This document shows, piece by piece, positions 25,170 to 33,798 of a stretch of DNA of 64,000 bases. The notes under the pieces are model-generated. The model was not told the origin of the DNA. It made no database searches and was given only the letters and a program-made list of their open reading frames with translations. A program made the position numbers and the translations under genes. How positions within the stretch are numbered: the stretch's first letter is position 1; every line of letters starts with the position of its first letter. The stretch is from an uncultured Christensenellaceae bacterium (lineage in GTDB: Bacteria; Bacillota; Clostridia; Christensenellales; Borkfalkiaceae), in the NCBI GenBank assembly GCA_910586825.1, contig CAJUJF010000003.1, positions 70,918 through 134,917 of the forward strand, read 5' to 3'.

Positions 25170-26060
25170 TCAATGCGCGTCGAAAAAATCCGCAATTTCC
25201 GCGTACCGCTTTTCCTGCCCGTTGCGCTCGTTCAGGAATTCATGGCGGCTGTCGGGATAGAGCGAAAGGGTTACGTTCCGCATGCCCGCCCTGTACTTAT
25301 AGTAGACGTACAGTTTCTGCATTCCCCGCCCCATGTCGCCGACGGGGTCCTCTCTTCCCGCCGCAAGGAGCAACGGAAGTCCCGCGGGGAGAGACGCCGC
25401 ATAGCGTTTGGTGTACAGCTTTTTCAGCCCGCGGAAAAAATCCGCGTAAAAGCGGTACGAACAGGTAAACGAACAGAACGGATCGGCATGATAACGGGCG
25501 TTGTTCTCCGCATCGTTGCTCAGCCATTCTTTATCTTCGAAGCGCTTCGCATACGCGCCGAACGACAGCTTTTCGATCATCTTCGCGGGCTTTGCCGCCC
25601 TGCCGAAGAGGATGTTCGTGCCCGCGACGAAGGAACCGAGGTAGACCTCGAAGTCCTTCTTTTTATTGCTGCCCGCGATCACCGCGCCGTCGATCAGCTT
25701 TCCGTATTTTCCGAGATAGCACTGCGTGAGAAATGAGCCGTACGAAAAGCCGAGCACGAAATATTTCAGTTCGGGATATTTGCTCTTGTAATACGCCGTG
25801 ATTTCGCCCTCGTCGCGCACCGTGTCGGCAAACATATCGCCCGCGCAATAGCCGAGCGAATCGGGATCGGTCTTGCCGTGTCCGCGATGGTCGTCCGCGA
25901 CGACGAGATAGCCGCGCGAATTGAGATACTCCGCAAACTTCGCGTAACGCCCGCCGTACTCCACCATGCCGTGAACGATCTGCACGATCCCCCTGGGGTT
26001 TTCCGCGTCCAGCCATTCGTTGACAAATATTTTCTTGCCGTCAAAACTTTCGAATTCCAT
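25170..26060 (-). CDS. Alpha/beta hydrolase (monoacylglycerol lipase-like, S33)
   Basis: A 296-aa cytoplasmic hydrolase. Oxyanion region IVHGMVEYGGRY near residue 28, strand ADDHRGHGKT, nucleophile elbow GFSYGS with S106 (usually GHSMGG), acid in GREDPVGDMG and base in DSRHEFL. This set fits lysophospholipase/monoglyceride lipase-type enzymes that cut acyl esters. Start 26060 is supported by GGGAGAGG. The promoter is at 26107-26135, divergent from the NlpC/P60 lipoprotein. Confidence 0.88.
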   Translation of the reverse strand: MEFESFDGKKIFVNEWLDAENPRGIVQIVHGMVEYGGRYAKFAEYLNSRGYLVVADDHRGHGKTDPDSLGYCAGDMFADTVRDEGEITAYYKSKYPELKYFVLGFSYGSFLTQCYLGKYGKLIDGAVIAGSNKKKDFEVYLGSFVAGTNILFGRAAKPAKMIEKLSFGAYAKRFEDKEWLSNDAENNARYHADPFCSFTCSYRFYADFFRGLKKLYTKRYAASLPAGLPLLLAAGREDPVGDMGRGMQKLYVYYKYRAGMRNVTLSLYPDSRHEFLNERNGQEKRYAEIADFFDAH

Positions 26061-26106
26061 AAACCTCTCCCGCCGCATCCGCGGCTTCCCGCGCGCGGTC
26101 GAATTT

Positions 26107-26135
26107 ATTATAACACGCCGCTAAGGCTTTGTAAA
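26107..26135 (-). promoter_or_regulatory. Sigma-A promoter of the alpha/beta hydrolase gene
   Basis: Minus strand: TTTACA (26135-26130), 17-bp spacer, TATAAT (26112-26107). Confidence 0.75.
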
Positions 26136-26186
26136 CCGCTTTCCGTAATTTTCCGTTTTTGCCAAAAAGACACCTGCATGAAACTC

Positions 26187-26216
26187 TTGATTTTGTAACG
26201 TCCGCTCTGATATACT
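26187..26216 (+). promoter_or_regulatory. Sigma-A promoter of the NlpC/P60 lipoprotein gene
   Basis: TTGATT (26187-26192), 18-bp spacer, TATACT (26211-26216). Confidence 0.6.
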
Positions 26217-26257
26217 GAAAATCCGAGAAATCGGAATAAAACAAAAGGAGAACTACC

Positions 26258-27130
26258 ATGAAGAAAACCCGCTTTGCGGCTTGTGTGGCCGCGATCTGTC
26301 TGGGATGCGCCGCGCTCGCAGCATGCGGCGACAATAACAGAGGAGACAGCCTCGTCACCGATCCGGAAGACTTGGAGACGGTCGTACCCCTGCCTCAGCC
26401 CCCCGCTGACACGCAGGAGCCGCCCGTTGTCGAACCCCTTCCCGATCCCGCGCCCGATCCCGAACCGGATCCCGTACCCGATCCCGCGCCGTTGCGCGCG
26501 CAATACGTCTACGTCCGTTCGGACGGCTTGAACGTACGGGCGGGAGCCGGAACGTCGTTCGCTTCGCTCGGCACGCTGGAAAAAGGGATTCTGCTGCAAT
26601 TAAACGGCACCGAAAACGGATGGCACGAAACCTATTATAAAAATCGCAAGGCGTACGTGAGCGCCAATACCAAATACACTTCCGTCACCCTGCTCGACCG
26701 CGGAGAATCGGACGTGGAAAACGTCATCGAAGAGGGCTTGCGGCTGTTGGGCGTCCCGTACGTGTACGGCGCGGTGCGCCTTCACGACGGCAAGGGAAAT
26801 TTCTTAAAGGGATTCACCGTAAAGCAGTTCGACTGCTCCTCGCTGATGCAATATATCTTCTATCAGGGCGCGGGAAAACTGCTCGACGTGACGACCCGTA
26901 CGCAAATCGTACAGGGAAAGGAAGTCAAAAAATCGGAAATCAAACGCGGCGACCTGCTCTTCTTCACCAACGCGTCGCGCAAAGACAAAGTCGGCTTGGA
27001 ACGGGTAGGACACGTCGCGCTCTATCTGGGCGACAACTATATCCTGCACACCGCATCCGATTACGCGAAGATCGAACAGATCTCGGCGACCCGTTGGAGT
27101 TATTATCTCGCGGCGAAACGGGTATTATAA
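26258..27130 (+). CDS. SH3b-NlpC/P60 cell-wall hydrolase lipoprotein
   Basis: A 290-aa lipoprotein: lipobox LAAC-GD near residue 23, a Pro-Asp-rich linker (repeats of PDP, about residues 44-78), an SH3b wall-binding domain (VRSDGLNVRAGAGTS, about 85-140), and an NlpC/P60 domain. The catalytic triad is C193 (FDCSSL), H252 (VGHVALYLG) and H264. Such enzymes cut the D-Glu-diaminopimelate bond in peptidoglycan stem peptides. Ribosome site AAAAGGAG. Likely works at the outer face of the membrane in wall turnover. Confidence 0.93.
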   Translation: MKKTRFAACVAAICLGCAALAACGDNNRGDSLVTDPEDLETVVPLPQPPADTQEPPVVEPLPDPAPDPEPDPVPDPAPLRAQYVYVRSDGLNVRAGAGTSFASLGTLEKGILLQLNGTENGWHETYYKNRKAYVSANTKYTSVTLLDRGESDVENVIEEGLRLLGVPYVYGAVRLHDGKGNFLKGFTVKQFDCSSLMQYIFYQGAGKLLDVTTRTQIVQGKEVKKSEIKRGDLLFFTNASRKDKVGLERVGHVALYLGDNYILHTASDYAKIEQISATRWSYYLAAKRVL

Positions 27131-27131
27131 C

Positions 27132-27160
27132 TTGCGAAAAGGTTGCCGGTATGCTATAAT
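27132..27160 (+). promoter_or_regulatory. hisJ promoter positioned for a leaderless transcript
   Basis: TTGCGA (27132-27137), 17-bp spacer, TATAAT (27155-27160), then six bases and the ATG at 27167. Transcription should begin at or next to the A of the start codon, which has no proper Shine-Dalgarno. Confidence 0.7.
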
Positions 27161-27166
27161 CAAGGC

Positions 27167-27994
27167 ATGAAACTCACCGACGTTCACACCCATTCCGCTT
27201 ATTCCAACGACGGGATTTCCCCGCTCGAAGAGATGGTCTTCGCGGCAAAAGCGCAGGGGCTTTCGTACTACGGCGTGTCCGAACACTTCGATTACGATTA
27301 TCTGCACCTTGGAATTCTCGCAAGCGGAAAGCCCATCCGCATGACGGACGCGGACGCGTATTTCGCCGAAGCGCGCGCCTTACAGCAAGCGCTTTCGGAC
27401 GGAACGTTCCGCATCCTCGCGGGCGGCGAATTCGGTTTCGCCGAAGACGCGCGCTGTTACGGAGAATACGGGCGGCTGATCGAAACGTACCGCCCCGACT
27501 TCGTCGTAAACAGCGTGCATGCCTGCGACGGTAACGACTGCTATTTCGCCGACTATTTTCGCGGCAAGGACAAAGCTTACGCATACCGCTCCTATCTCGA
27601 AGCGGTGCGGAAAAGCCTTGACGCGCCGTACGGGTACGATATCGTCGGGCATATCGGATACGTGTCGCGGAACGCGCCCTATCCGGATAAAGCGTTACGT
27701 TACGAAGAATTTGCCGATCCGTTGGACGACATCTTAAAAACGGTCGTCGCCAGACGCAAGATCCTCGAAGTCAATTCTTCGATGCGCGGAACGGAAAGCG
27801 GGTTCCTGCCCGCAACGGATATTCTGACCCGTTATTTCGAACTCGGCGGCAGAGAAGTTTCGTTCGCCTCCGACGCGCACGACGTCGCGCGCATCGCCGA
27901 AAAACGGGAATCGGTATGCGCCGCGCTCAAAGCGATCGGGTTCACGCACGTCACCGTTCCCGACCGCGGAAAACGGATACGGGTCGAAATCTGA
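27167..27994 (+). CDS. hisJ: PHP-family histidinol-phosphatase
   Basis: A 275-aa metal-dependent phosphoesterase of the PHP family (HisJ/HisK type), removing phosphate from histidinol phosphate in histidine synthesis. Motifs: DVHTHSAYSNDG at the start, SEHFDYDY, FVVNSVHACDG, VGHIGYVSR and SFASDAHDVARIAE, together the metal ligands. Length is typical. The start at 27167 has only AAGG two bases upstream, too close to work, and the promoter predicts a leaderless mRNA. A TTG at 27143 would lie inside the promoter. Other his genes are not near. Confidence 0.88.
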   Translation: MKLTDVHTHSAYSNDGISPLEEMVFAAKAQGLSYYGVSEHFDYDYLHLGILASGKPIRMTDADAYFAEARALQQALSDGTFRILAGGEFGFAEDARCYGEYGRLIETYRPDFVVNSVHACDGNDCYFADYFRGKDKAYAYRSYLEAVRKSLDAPYGYDIVGHIGYVSRNAPYPDKALRYEEFADPLDDILKTVVARRKILEVNSSMRGTESGFLPATDILTRYFELGGREVSFASDAHDVARIAEKRESVCAALKAIGFTHVTVPDRGKRIRVEI

Positions 27995-28006
27995 AAAACA
28001 AAAAAC

Positions 28007-28034
28007 ACGCCGCGCTTCAAAAGAAGCGCGGCGT
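28007..28034. terminator. Bidirectional terminator between hisJ and rsmA
   Basis: ACGCCGCGCTTC and GAAGCGCGGCGT form a perfect 12-bp stem with an AAAA loop. T-rich sequence follows on the plus strand, and an A-rich stretch precedes it for the minus strand. Confidence 0.8.
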
Positions 28035-28044
28035 ACTTTGTTTC

Positions 28045-28884
28045 TTATTGAATCACGCCTTTTTCGACGAGCAGATCGGACAGCGCGCCGAGTACGGGCG
28101 GGGTCAGCGTTTCGCCGCGCGCGCCGTCGGGAATCCCCGCCGCCTGCAAGATCTCTTTCGCCGCCGCGCGCGTCAGCCCGAACGTATTCACGAAATTGTT
28201 TTCCAGCGTTTTTCTGCGACTCAGAAAGGCGCACCGCACCGTTTCCCGATAGGCGCGCGGCGAAGCGACCGCAAAGCCGCCCTCCGTAAAATCGATTTTC
28301 ACGACGGCGGAATCGACGTTCGGACGCGGCGTGAACATTTCCCGCGGGACGCGGCGGACGACCTTGCACGTTCCCCGCCGCGCGATCGCCGCCGTGACCG
28401 CGCCGTATTCCGCCGTTCCCGCAACGGCGCAGAACCGTTCGGCGACCTCTTCCTGAACCATGACCGTCAGCCCGCGGCAGGATGCCGATTCTTCGACAAA
28501 ACGAAGCACGATGGGCGTGGTGACGTAGTACGGAAGATTCGCCGTTACCACGTATTCGCCCAACTCCCCTTCGAGCGCTAGCAGATTCTCTTTGGAAAAG
28601 TCGCGGAACACGATCTCCGTATTCTCGCAGCCCGCAAGCGTCCGCGCCAAAACGGGTTGCAGCGCGCGGTCGATCTCGTAAGAAAGAACCCGTTTCGCGC
28701 GTTCGGAAATCGCCCGCGTGAGCGCGCCGGCGCCCGCGCCGATTTCGAGCACGACGGTCGACTCCCCCACGCCCGCGTCCGAGACGATCGCCCGCAGTAA
28801 ATTCGTATCCGTCAGAAAGTTCTGCCCGAACTGTTTTTTAAACGAAAATCCGCACGAACGCAGAATATCTTTCAAATCTTCCAT
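28045..28884 (-). CDS. rsmA: 16S rRNA (adenine1518-N6/adenine1519-N6)-dimethyltransferase
   Basis: KsgA/RsmA, 279 aa; SAM-dependent dimethylation of two adenines in the 3'-terminal loop of 16S rRNA. Motifs: KKQFGQNFLTD near residue 17, SAM motif LEIGAGAGALT, motif IV ANLPYYVTTPI, and a C-terminal helical domain. Start 28884 (ATG after GAGGAAATTT) is preferred over an in-frame GTG at 28896. Converges with hisJ at a shared terminator. Confidence 0.96.
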   Translation of the reverse strand: MEDLKDILRSCGFSFKKQFGQNFLTDTNLLRAIVSDAGVGESTVVLEIGAGAGALTRAISERAKRVLSYEIDRALQPVLARTLAGCENTEIVFRDFSKENLLALEGELGEYVVTANLPYYVTTPIVLRFVEESASCRGLTVMVQEEVAERFCAVAGTAEYGAVTAAIARRGTCKVVRRVPREMFTPRPNVDSAVVKIDFTEGGFAVASPRAYRETVRCAFLSRRKTLENNFVNTFGLTRAAAKEILQAAGIPDGARGETLTPPVLGALSDLLVEKGVIQ

Positions 28885-28959
28885 AAATTTCCTCACTTAA
28901 AACGTACGCGGACGCACAGAATGATCGTAGAGGGAACGCCCTCCCTACGAAAGAAAATC

Positions 28960-28979
28960 CCGCCTTCTCGCGAAGGCGG
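28960..28979 (-). terminator. Terminator of the metG-tatD-radical SAM operon
   Basis: CCGCCTTC and GAAGGCGG, 8-bp stem with a 4-base loop, followed on the minus strand by GATTTTCTTT. Confidence 0.7.
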
Positions 28980-28997
28980 TTTTGTTTTTCAGGGAAT

Positions 28998-29588
28998 TTA
29001 AGGGATCATTTCCCGAATGCGCAACGGAATCCCGACCGATTCCGCAATGGCGCGGCAACGCGCGATCTGCGCTTCGCCGATGCAGTCCACGACCGAAAAC
29101 CAACAGTTTATCTCCGCCGCCTTGCAATCGCGCGCAAATCCGATCGTCGCGTCGAACGCGCCGTCCAGGGTGGGCCGGCAGACGGTCACGTAGTCCTCTT
29201 CGTCGGGCGCGTTCAGCGAAATGTTCATTCTGTCGATCGCGCCTTTCAGTTCCGGCGCGATATTCCGTCCGTTGATCAGATTGCCGTGCCCGTTGGTGTT
29301 CAGACGCGTCTTTCCGCGGCAGTCGTGCACGTACTTGCAGACGGCAAGCATGACGTCGAGACGGTAGGTCGGCTCGCCGTATCCGCAAAACACGATTTCG
29401 CGGTACGCCGAGGGATTGCCGATCGACTGAATGATCTGCTCCGCGGTCGGCTCGCCTTCTTTCAGCCAGAGGGAATATCCCTGATATTCCGGACTTTGTT
29501 CCCGCACGCAAAACAGGCAGTGATTGGAACAGCGGTTTGTAAGATTGACGTACAAACTACTCCCGATCTGATAAACATACGTATCCAT
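28998..29588 (-). CDS. TatD-associated radical SAM protein
   Basis: A 196-aa short radical SAM protein with the [4Fe-4S] motif CSNHCLFC (C20, C24, C27), a GYGEPTYR block like the GGE motif, and LNTNGHG. It matches the family defined by its gene being next to tatD; its reaction is unknown. Here it starts 4 bases past the tatD stop and takes its ribosome site (GGAG) from the end of tatD, so the link is conserved. Start 29588 is preferred over longer in-frame options. Confidence 0.88.
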   Translation of the reverse strand: MDTYVYQIGSSLYVNLTNRCSNHCLFCVREQSPEYQGYSLWLKEGEPTAEQIIQSIGNPSAYREIVFCGYGEPTYRLDVMLAVCKYVHDCRGKTRLNTNGHGNLINGRNIAPELKGAIDRMNISLNAPDEEDYVTVCRPTLDGAFDATIGFARDCKAAEINCWFSVVDCIGEAQIARCRAIAESVGIPLRIREMIP

Positions 29589-29592
29589 AAGT

Positions 29593-30351
29593 TCACACTC
29601 CGAATAGTTTATTTGCATTTTTCCGAATCGCAACTTTCAGATCTTCCTCGCGCTCCCCGCGCAACTCCGCAAGCCGCTTTACGATCACCGGAATATTCGC
29701 GGGGCTGTTCTTTTCTCCGCGGAAAGGCGAGAGATAGGGACTGTCCGTTTCGGACAGAATCCTGTCCTGCGGGCATGCGCGCACGCATTCCCAAACGCGC
29801 GCGGCGTTTTTGAAACAGGCGACGCCGCCGAAAGAAAAATATCCGCCGAGCGAAAGAATCTCCGCCATGAGATCGGGACTGTACGAATAGCAGTGCAGAA
29901 GAAAACCCTTCTTCAACAGCGCGCCGTTTTCGCGCAGGATCGCGAGGGTGTCCGCCGCCGCGTCGCGCGAATGAATCTGCACCGGCATATCCAGTTTCGC
30001 CGCCGTTTCCAGTTGCGCGACGAACGCTTCCCGCTGTTTGGGCTTGTCCGTTTCGGGATAATGGTAATCGAGTCCGATTTCCCCGATCGCGACGCACTTG
30101 GGATCGCCGGCAAGCTCCGTAAGCGCGGCGACCGTCTCCGTGCCGAACCCCTCCGTGACCGAAGGATGAACGCCCGCGCAGAAGTACGCGCCGTCGTGTT
30201 CCGCGCAGAAATCACGGTGCATGCGGCTGTGCGCCGCCGTGTCCCCCGCAAGGACGACGGTCTCCACCCCCGCCGCCCGAATACGCTCCCATTCCGCGGG
30301 GAAGTCGTAACCTTCGTCCGCAAAATGCGCGTGAATATCGAGATAACTCAT
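29593..30351 (-). CDS. tatD: TatD-family metal-dependent hydrolase/DNase
   Basis: A 252-aa TIM-barrel hydrolase: DIHAHFAD (metal ligands), CAGVHPS, IGEIGLDYHY, QIHSRDA, LHCYSYS and SETDSPYLSP. TatD proteins act as 3'-5' DNases or D-aminoacyl-type hydrolases. It overlaps the metG stop by 4 bases (ATGA, 30351-30348) in the order metG-tatD, common in Bacillota, and is followed by its radical SAM partner. Confidence 0.95.
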   Translation of the reverse strand: MSYLDIHAHFADEGYDFPAEWERIRAAGVETVVLAGDTAAHSRMHRDFCAEHDGAYFCAGVHPSVTEGFGTETVAALTELAGDPKCVAIGEIGLDYHYPETDKPKQREAFVAQLETAAKLDMPVQIHSRDAAADTLAILRENGALLKKGFLLHCYSYSPDLMAEILSLGGYFSFGGVACFKNAARVWECVRACPQDRILSETDSPYLSPFRGEKNSPANIPVIVKRLAELRGEREEDLKVAIRKNANKLFGV

Positions 30352-32309
30352 CTTACCGTGCCGCCGCTCGCCATCGCCTTTTCGGGCGAAACGAGACTCA
30401 GATTCCCGTCCTTATCCTCGGCGCAGAGGATCATGCCTTCGGAAAGAACCCCGCGCAATTTGACGGGTTTTAAGTTGGCGACTACGACGACCCGCTTGCC
30501 CACCATCTCTTCGGGCGTGTAGTACTTGGCGATGCCGGATACGATCGAACGGGTCTCTTCTCCGATTTTCACCGTCTCGTGCAGGAGTTTGTCCGATTTT
30601 TCCACCCGCTCGCAGGCGATCACTTCGCCCACCTTCAACTGAATTTTTTCAAAGTCCTCGATGCCGATTTCGCTCACCGCCGCCTCCTCCGCCTTGCTCT
30701 CTTTTACGGGCTGCGTTTTCTTTTTGCTTTCGCGCGCGATCTGCTCCGCTTGCGCAAGCTCTTTTTTGATATCGATCCGCGGGAAGAGCGGCGGGATTTT
30801 TTCGATCGCGGCGCCCGCTTGCAATTTGCCGAATCCGAGACTTTCGAAGCCGGACGCGGGATCGCAGGAAAAACTCTTTAAAATCAGCGCGGGCGCTTTC
30901 GTGAGAAAGGGCTTCAACAGCACGGCGCAGATGCGCACCGTCTCGGCAAGGTGATAAAGCACCGTACCCAACCGTTCCCGCCCGGCTTCGTCTTTCGCGA
31001 GAATCCAGGGCGTCGTTTCGTCGATGTATTTGTTCGCACGGGAAACGAGCGCGAAAATTTCGCCCAGCGCTTCGGGCGCGTTCAGCTTCTCCATCGCGGA
31101 ATTCACCCGCGCGAACGTTCCCTCCGCAAGCGCGATGAGTTCGCCGTCCACGTCCTCCTGCGGACCGCGCGCGGGAAGCTTCCCGCCGAAATACTGCCCG
31201 ATCATCGCCGCCGTGCGGGAAACGAGGTTCCCCAGATCGTTGGCAAGATCGGAATTGATGCGCGTCAAAAGCCGTTCGTTGGTGTACTCGCCGTCGCTGC
31301 CGAACGGAATCTCGCGAAGCAAAAAGTACCGCACCGCATCCGCGCCGTACCGCTTCACCAATTCGTACGGATCGGTGAGCTGCGCGCCCGTCGCGTCCTG
31401 TTTGCTCTTCGAAAGCTTTTCGCCGCCGATCAGAAGCCAGCCGTGACCGTATACCTGTTTGGGGAGCGGGAGACCGAGCGCCATCAGGATCGCCGGCCAG
31501 ATGATCGCATGGAACCGCACGATTTCCTTGCCGACCAGATGAAGTTCGGCGGGCCAGAATTTGCGGAACAGCGCGTCGTCGTCGCTCAGATAGCCGAGCG
31601 CGGAAACGTAGTTCGAAAGCGCGTCGATCCAGACGTAGGCATAGTGCTCTTTATCAAACGGAAGCGGAACCCCCCACTTCACCGTCTTGCGCGAAACGCT
31701 CAGATCGTTCAGCCCCGGCTTCAAGAAATTGTTCACCATTTCGTTGATCCGCGACTTGGGCTGTAAAAATTCGGGGTTGTCCTCGTACAGCTTTAAAATC
31801 CGCGGCGCGTATTTGGAAAGGCGGAAGAAATAGCTCTCTTCTTTTTGAAGAACGACTTCCCGCCCGCAGTCGGGGCATTTTCCGTTTTTGAGCTGCGCCT
31901 CCGTCCACATGCTCTCGCAAGGGGTGCAGTACCGGCCGCTGTACTCGGATTTATAGATATCGCCGCTCTCGTAGAGTTTCTGATAGATCTTTTGCACGCA
32001 GGCGACGTGATCCGCGTCGGTCGTGCGGAGAAAACGGTCGTAACCGATATCGAGCAGTTTCCACATATCTTTCATCTCGGCGATAAGCGGATCGATAAAC
32101 TCCATGGGCGTGATCCCGCGGCTTTTCGCCTCCCGCTCCACCTTCTGCCCGTGTTCGTCGGTTCCCGTAAGAAAAAACGTCTCTTCGCCCAACAACTTAT
32201 GAAAGCGGTCGAGCGCGTCGCAGATCACGGTGGTATAGCAATGTCCGATATGCCAATTCCCGCTCGGGTAATAAATCGGCGTCGTTATGTAATATTTTTT
32301 GCGTTCCAT
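30348..32309 (-). CDS. metG: Methionine--tRNA ligase
   Basis: A class I aminoacyl-tRNA synthetase, 653 aa. HIGH-type motif GNWHIGHCYTT near residue 17, zinc ligands CTPC and CPDC near 130-150, KMSKS motif as EKLSKS near 300, and a C-terminal EMAP-like tRNA-binding domain (about 550-653: FEKIQLKVGEVIACE and GVLSEGMILCAED). Start 32309 with GGGAGAGG; a longer frame to 32474 would pass through the promoter and the neighbouring gene. First gene of the metG-tatD-radical SAM operon. Confidence 0.97.
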   Translation of the reverse strand: MERKKYYITTPIYYPSGNWHIGHCYTTVICDALDRFHKLLGEETFFLTGTDEHGQKVEREAKSRGITPMEFIDPLIAEMKDMWKLLDIGYDRFLRTTDADHVACVQKIYQKLYESGDIYKSEYSGRYCTPCESMWTEAQLKNGKCPDCGREVVLQKEESYFFRLSKYAPRILKLYEDNPEFLQPKSRINEMVNNFLKPGLNDLSVSRKTVKWGVPLPFDKEHYAYVWIDALSNYVSALGYLSDDDALFRKFWPAELHLVGKEIVRFHAIIWPAILMALGLPLPKQVYGHGWLLIGGEKLSKSKQDATGAQLTDPYELVKRYGADAVRYFLLREIPFGSDGEYTNERLLTRINSDLANDLGNLVSRTAAMIGQYFGGKLPARGPQEDVDGELIALAEGTFARVNSAMEKLNAPEALGEIFALVSRANKYIDETTPWILAKDEAGRERLGTVLYHLAETVRICAVLLKPFLTKAPALILKSFSCDPASGFESLGFGKLQAGAAIEKIPPLFPRIDIKKELAQAEQIARESKKKTQPVKESKAEEAAVSEIGIEDFEKIQLKVGEVIACERVEKSDKLLHETVKIGEETRSIVSGIAKYYTPEEMVGKRVVVVANLKPVKLRGVLSEGMILCAEDKDGNLSLVSPEKAMASGGTVR

Positions 32310-32327
32310 TTTTTGCCTCTCCCGATG

Positions 32328-32356
32328 ATTATAACCGATTTTTTCGAAAAAGTAAA
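32328..32356 (-). promoter_or_regulatory. Sigma-A promoter of metG
   Basis: Minus strand: TTTACT (32356-32351), 17-bp spacer, TATAAT (32333-32328), beginning directly at the end of the GNAT gene. Confidence 0.75.
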
Positions 32357-32917
32357 TTATTTCCGCATAAAATACTCTTCTTCCAAAATCCCGCGCAATA
32401 CGACGTCCGCATACTCGCCCGTGGAATGCAGGCGGATATGTTTGCGCAGCGTTCCCTCGTAACGGAGCCCGCATTTTTCCATGACCTTTCCGGACGCGGG
32501 ATTTTCCGCCGCGTGCGAGGAGCTAATACGGTGAAAGCCGACCTCTTCGAAACAAAACCGAAGCACTTCCGCCAACGCCTCCGTCATGATCCCCTGTCCC
32601 CAATACCTGCGCGACAGACAGTACCCGACGACCGCGGCGGCGCTGTTTTCGCTCACCGCAACGAGCGCGATATCCCCGATCGGCTCGCCGCCGAGCGTGA
32701 TCGCCCAATGATAGACGTTCGGTTTCTTGCTCTCCTGTTCCCAGACTTTCAACAGCGCGCGCGTTTCGCCCGCGTTCTTGTGCGGCGACCATTCGAGAAA
32801 CTTCGTCACGGCGGGGTCCGCCGCCCAATTAACAAACATCCGTTTTGCGTCTTTCGTACGGAACGGGCGCAGGATCAGCCGTTTGGTCGTCAATACTTTA
32901 CTGCCGAGATGATTCAT
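32357..32917 (-). CDS. GNAT acetyltransferase (RimJ/RimL type)
   Basis: A 186-aa acetyl-CoA-dependent N-acetyltransferase. It starts TTKRLILRPFRTKDAKRMF, typical of the RimJ/RimL branch; the acetyl-CoA loop is RRYWGQGIMTEAL near residue 105, and NPASGKVMEKCGLRYEGTLR closes the fold. Substrates include ribosomal proteins and small molecules; none can be assigned. RBS GTAGGAGGGG. Lies 9 bases after the AraC regulator on the same strand, so probably co-transcribed with it. Confidence 0.9.
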   Translation of the reverse strand: MNHLGSKVLTTKRLILRPFRTKDAKRMFVNWAADPAVTKFLEWSPHKNAGETRALLKVWEQESKKPNVYHWAITLGGEPIGDIALVAVSENSAAAVVGYCLSRRYWGQGIMTEALAEVLRFCFEEVGFHRISSSHAAENPASGKVMEKCGLRYEGTLRKHIRLHSTGEYADVVLRGILEEEYFMRK

Positions 32918-32926
32918 TCTCCCCTC

Positions 32927-33688
32927 CTACTTCTGCGTTCGGTAATAGGTGCTCAGCGAGTTGAACCCCGATTCGAAAATCGCCTTCGTCTTTTTGCCCG
33001 TGCCCGTCTTTTCGTAGACCGCGCGGGCGCGCACGGAATTGATGTACGTGTTCAGGTTGCAACGGAAAGTCCTGTTGAACAGCCTCGAAAAATAATATTT
33101 GCTGTATCCGAATTCGAGGCTCAGTTGCGCCAGCGTCAGCTCCTCGTCGTAATGCTCGTCGATAAACCGAATGATCTCCATCATCAGACTGTCGTGCGTG
33201 CCTTTTAAAAGCACCGGCTCGTATTCCCTTGCGATCAACCCGAAAATCATGTTCACGTACGCCCGCACGAGCAGTTCGCCCATGTCCCCGATCCCCGCGG
33301 CAAGTTCTTGCAGCCGCTCGCAGATCATCCGGTTCTTCTCCGCGTCGCCGAGAAAGAAATAAGAAGCGTTGTCCGTTTCCCGCTCGAACTCCTCGTAATA
33401 CTTTTTCGGAACGATCAGAACGACGGCGAACGGTTCCTCGCCGCTGTCCTCGGCGGTATTGGAAGCATGCGTATAATAAGCGGGAACAAACACGATCTGC
33501 CCCGCTTGCGCGGAAAACCGTTCGCCGCCGATATAGAAGTCCGCCTTCCCGCGCAACAGGCAGGTGATCTCGATGCTCTGGTGAAAATGCGGTCTTACCG
33601 CCCCCACGGGACGAAAGACGCAATTCACGGCGTGAACGACGTCCCGCTCCGCCTCGTACCTCATTTGTTCTCGGTTGGATGTTTTCAT
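32927..33688 (-). CDS. AraC-family transcriptional regulator
   Basis: A 253-aa regulator with an N-terminal cupin sensor (HFHQSIEITCLLRGKADFYIGGERF, residues ~34-58) and a C-terminal double helix-turn-helix (LTLAQLSLEFGYSKYYFSRLFNRTF, about 198-222). Divergent from the sugar oxidoreductase/isomerase pair, which it probably controls. The two genes' promoters share their -10 boxes. The start at 33688 has no clear ribosome site, giving a leader of about 52 nt. Confidence 0.9.
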   Translation of the reverse strand: MKTSNREQMRYEAERDVVHAVNCVFRPVGAVRPHFHQSIEITCLLRGKADFYIGGERFSAQAGQIVFVPAYYTHASNTAEDSGEEPFAVVLIVPKKYYEEFERETDNASYFFLGDAEKNRMICERLQELAAGIGDMGELLVRAYVNMIFGLIAREYEPVLLKGTHDSLMMEIIRFIDEHYDEELTLAQLSLEFGYSKYYFSRLFNRTFRCNLNTYINSVRARAVYEKTGTGKKTKAIFESGFNSLSTYYRTQK

Positions 33689-33722
33689 GACAATTTCTGA
33701 ATAAAAAATAGCAATATTCGCA

Positions 33723-33751
33723 TTGAATAACGCAAAATTTAGTGATATTAT
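33723..33751 (+). promoter_or_regulatory. Promoter of the sugar oxidoreductase/isomerase genes
   Basis: TTGAAT (33723-33728), 17-bp spacer, TATTAT (33746-33751). Its -10 box overlaps the -10 of the divergent araC-type promoter. Confidence 0.65.
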
Positions 33752-33775
33752 AACGCTGAAATCAAACTTTGTCAA
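33747..33775 (-). promoter_or_regulatory. Consensus promoter of the AraC-family regulator
   Basis: Minus strand: TTGACA (33775-33770), 17-bp spacer, TATAAT (33752-33747). Overlaps the plus-strand promoter at the -10. Confidence 0.8.
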
Positions 33776-33798
33776 TCAAAGTTACGGAGGATTTATTG

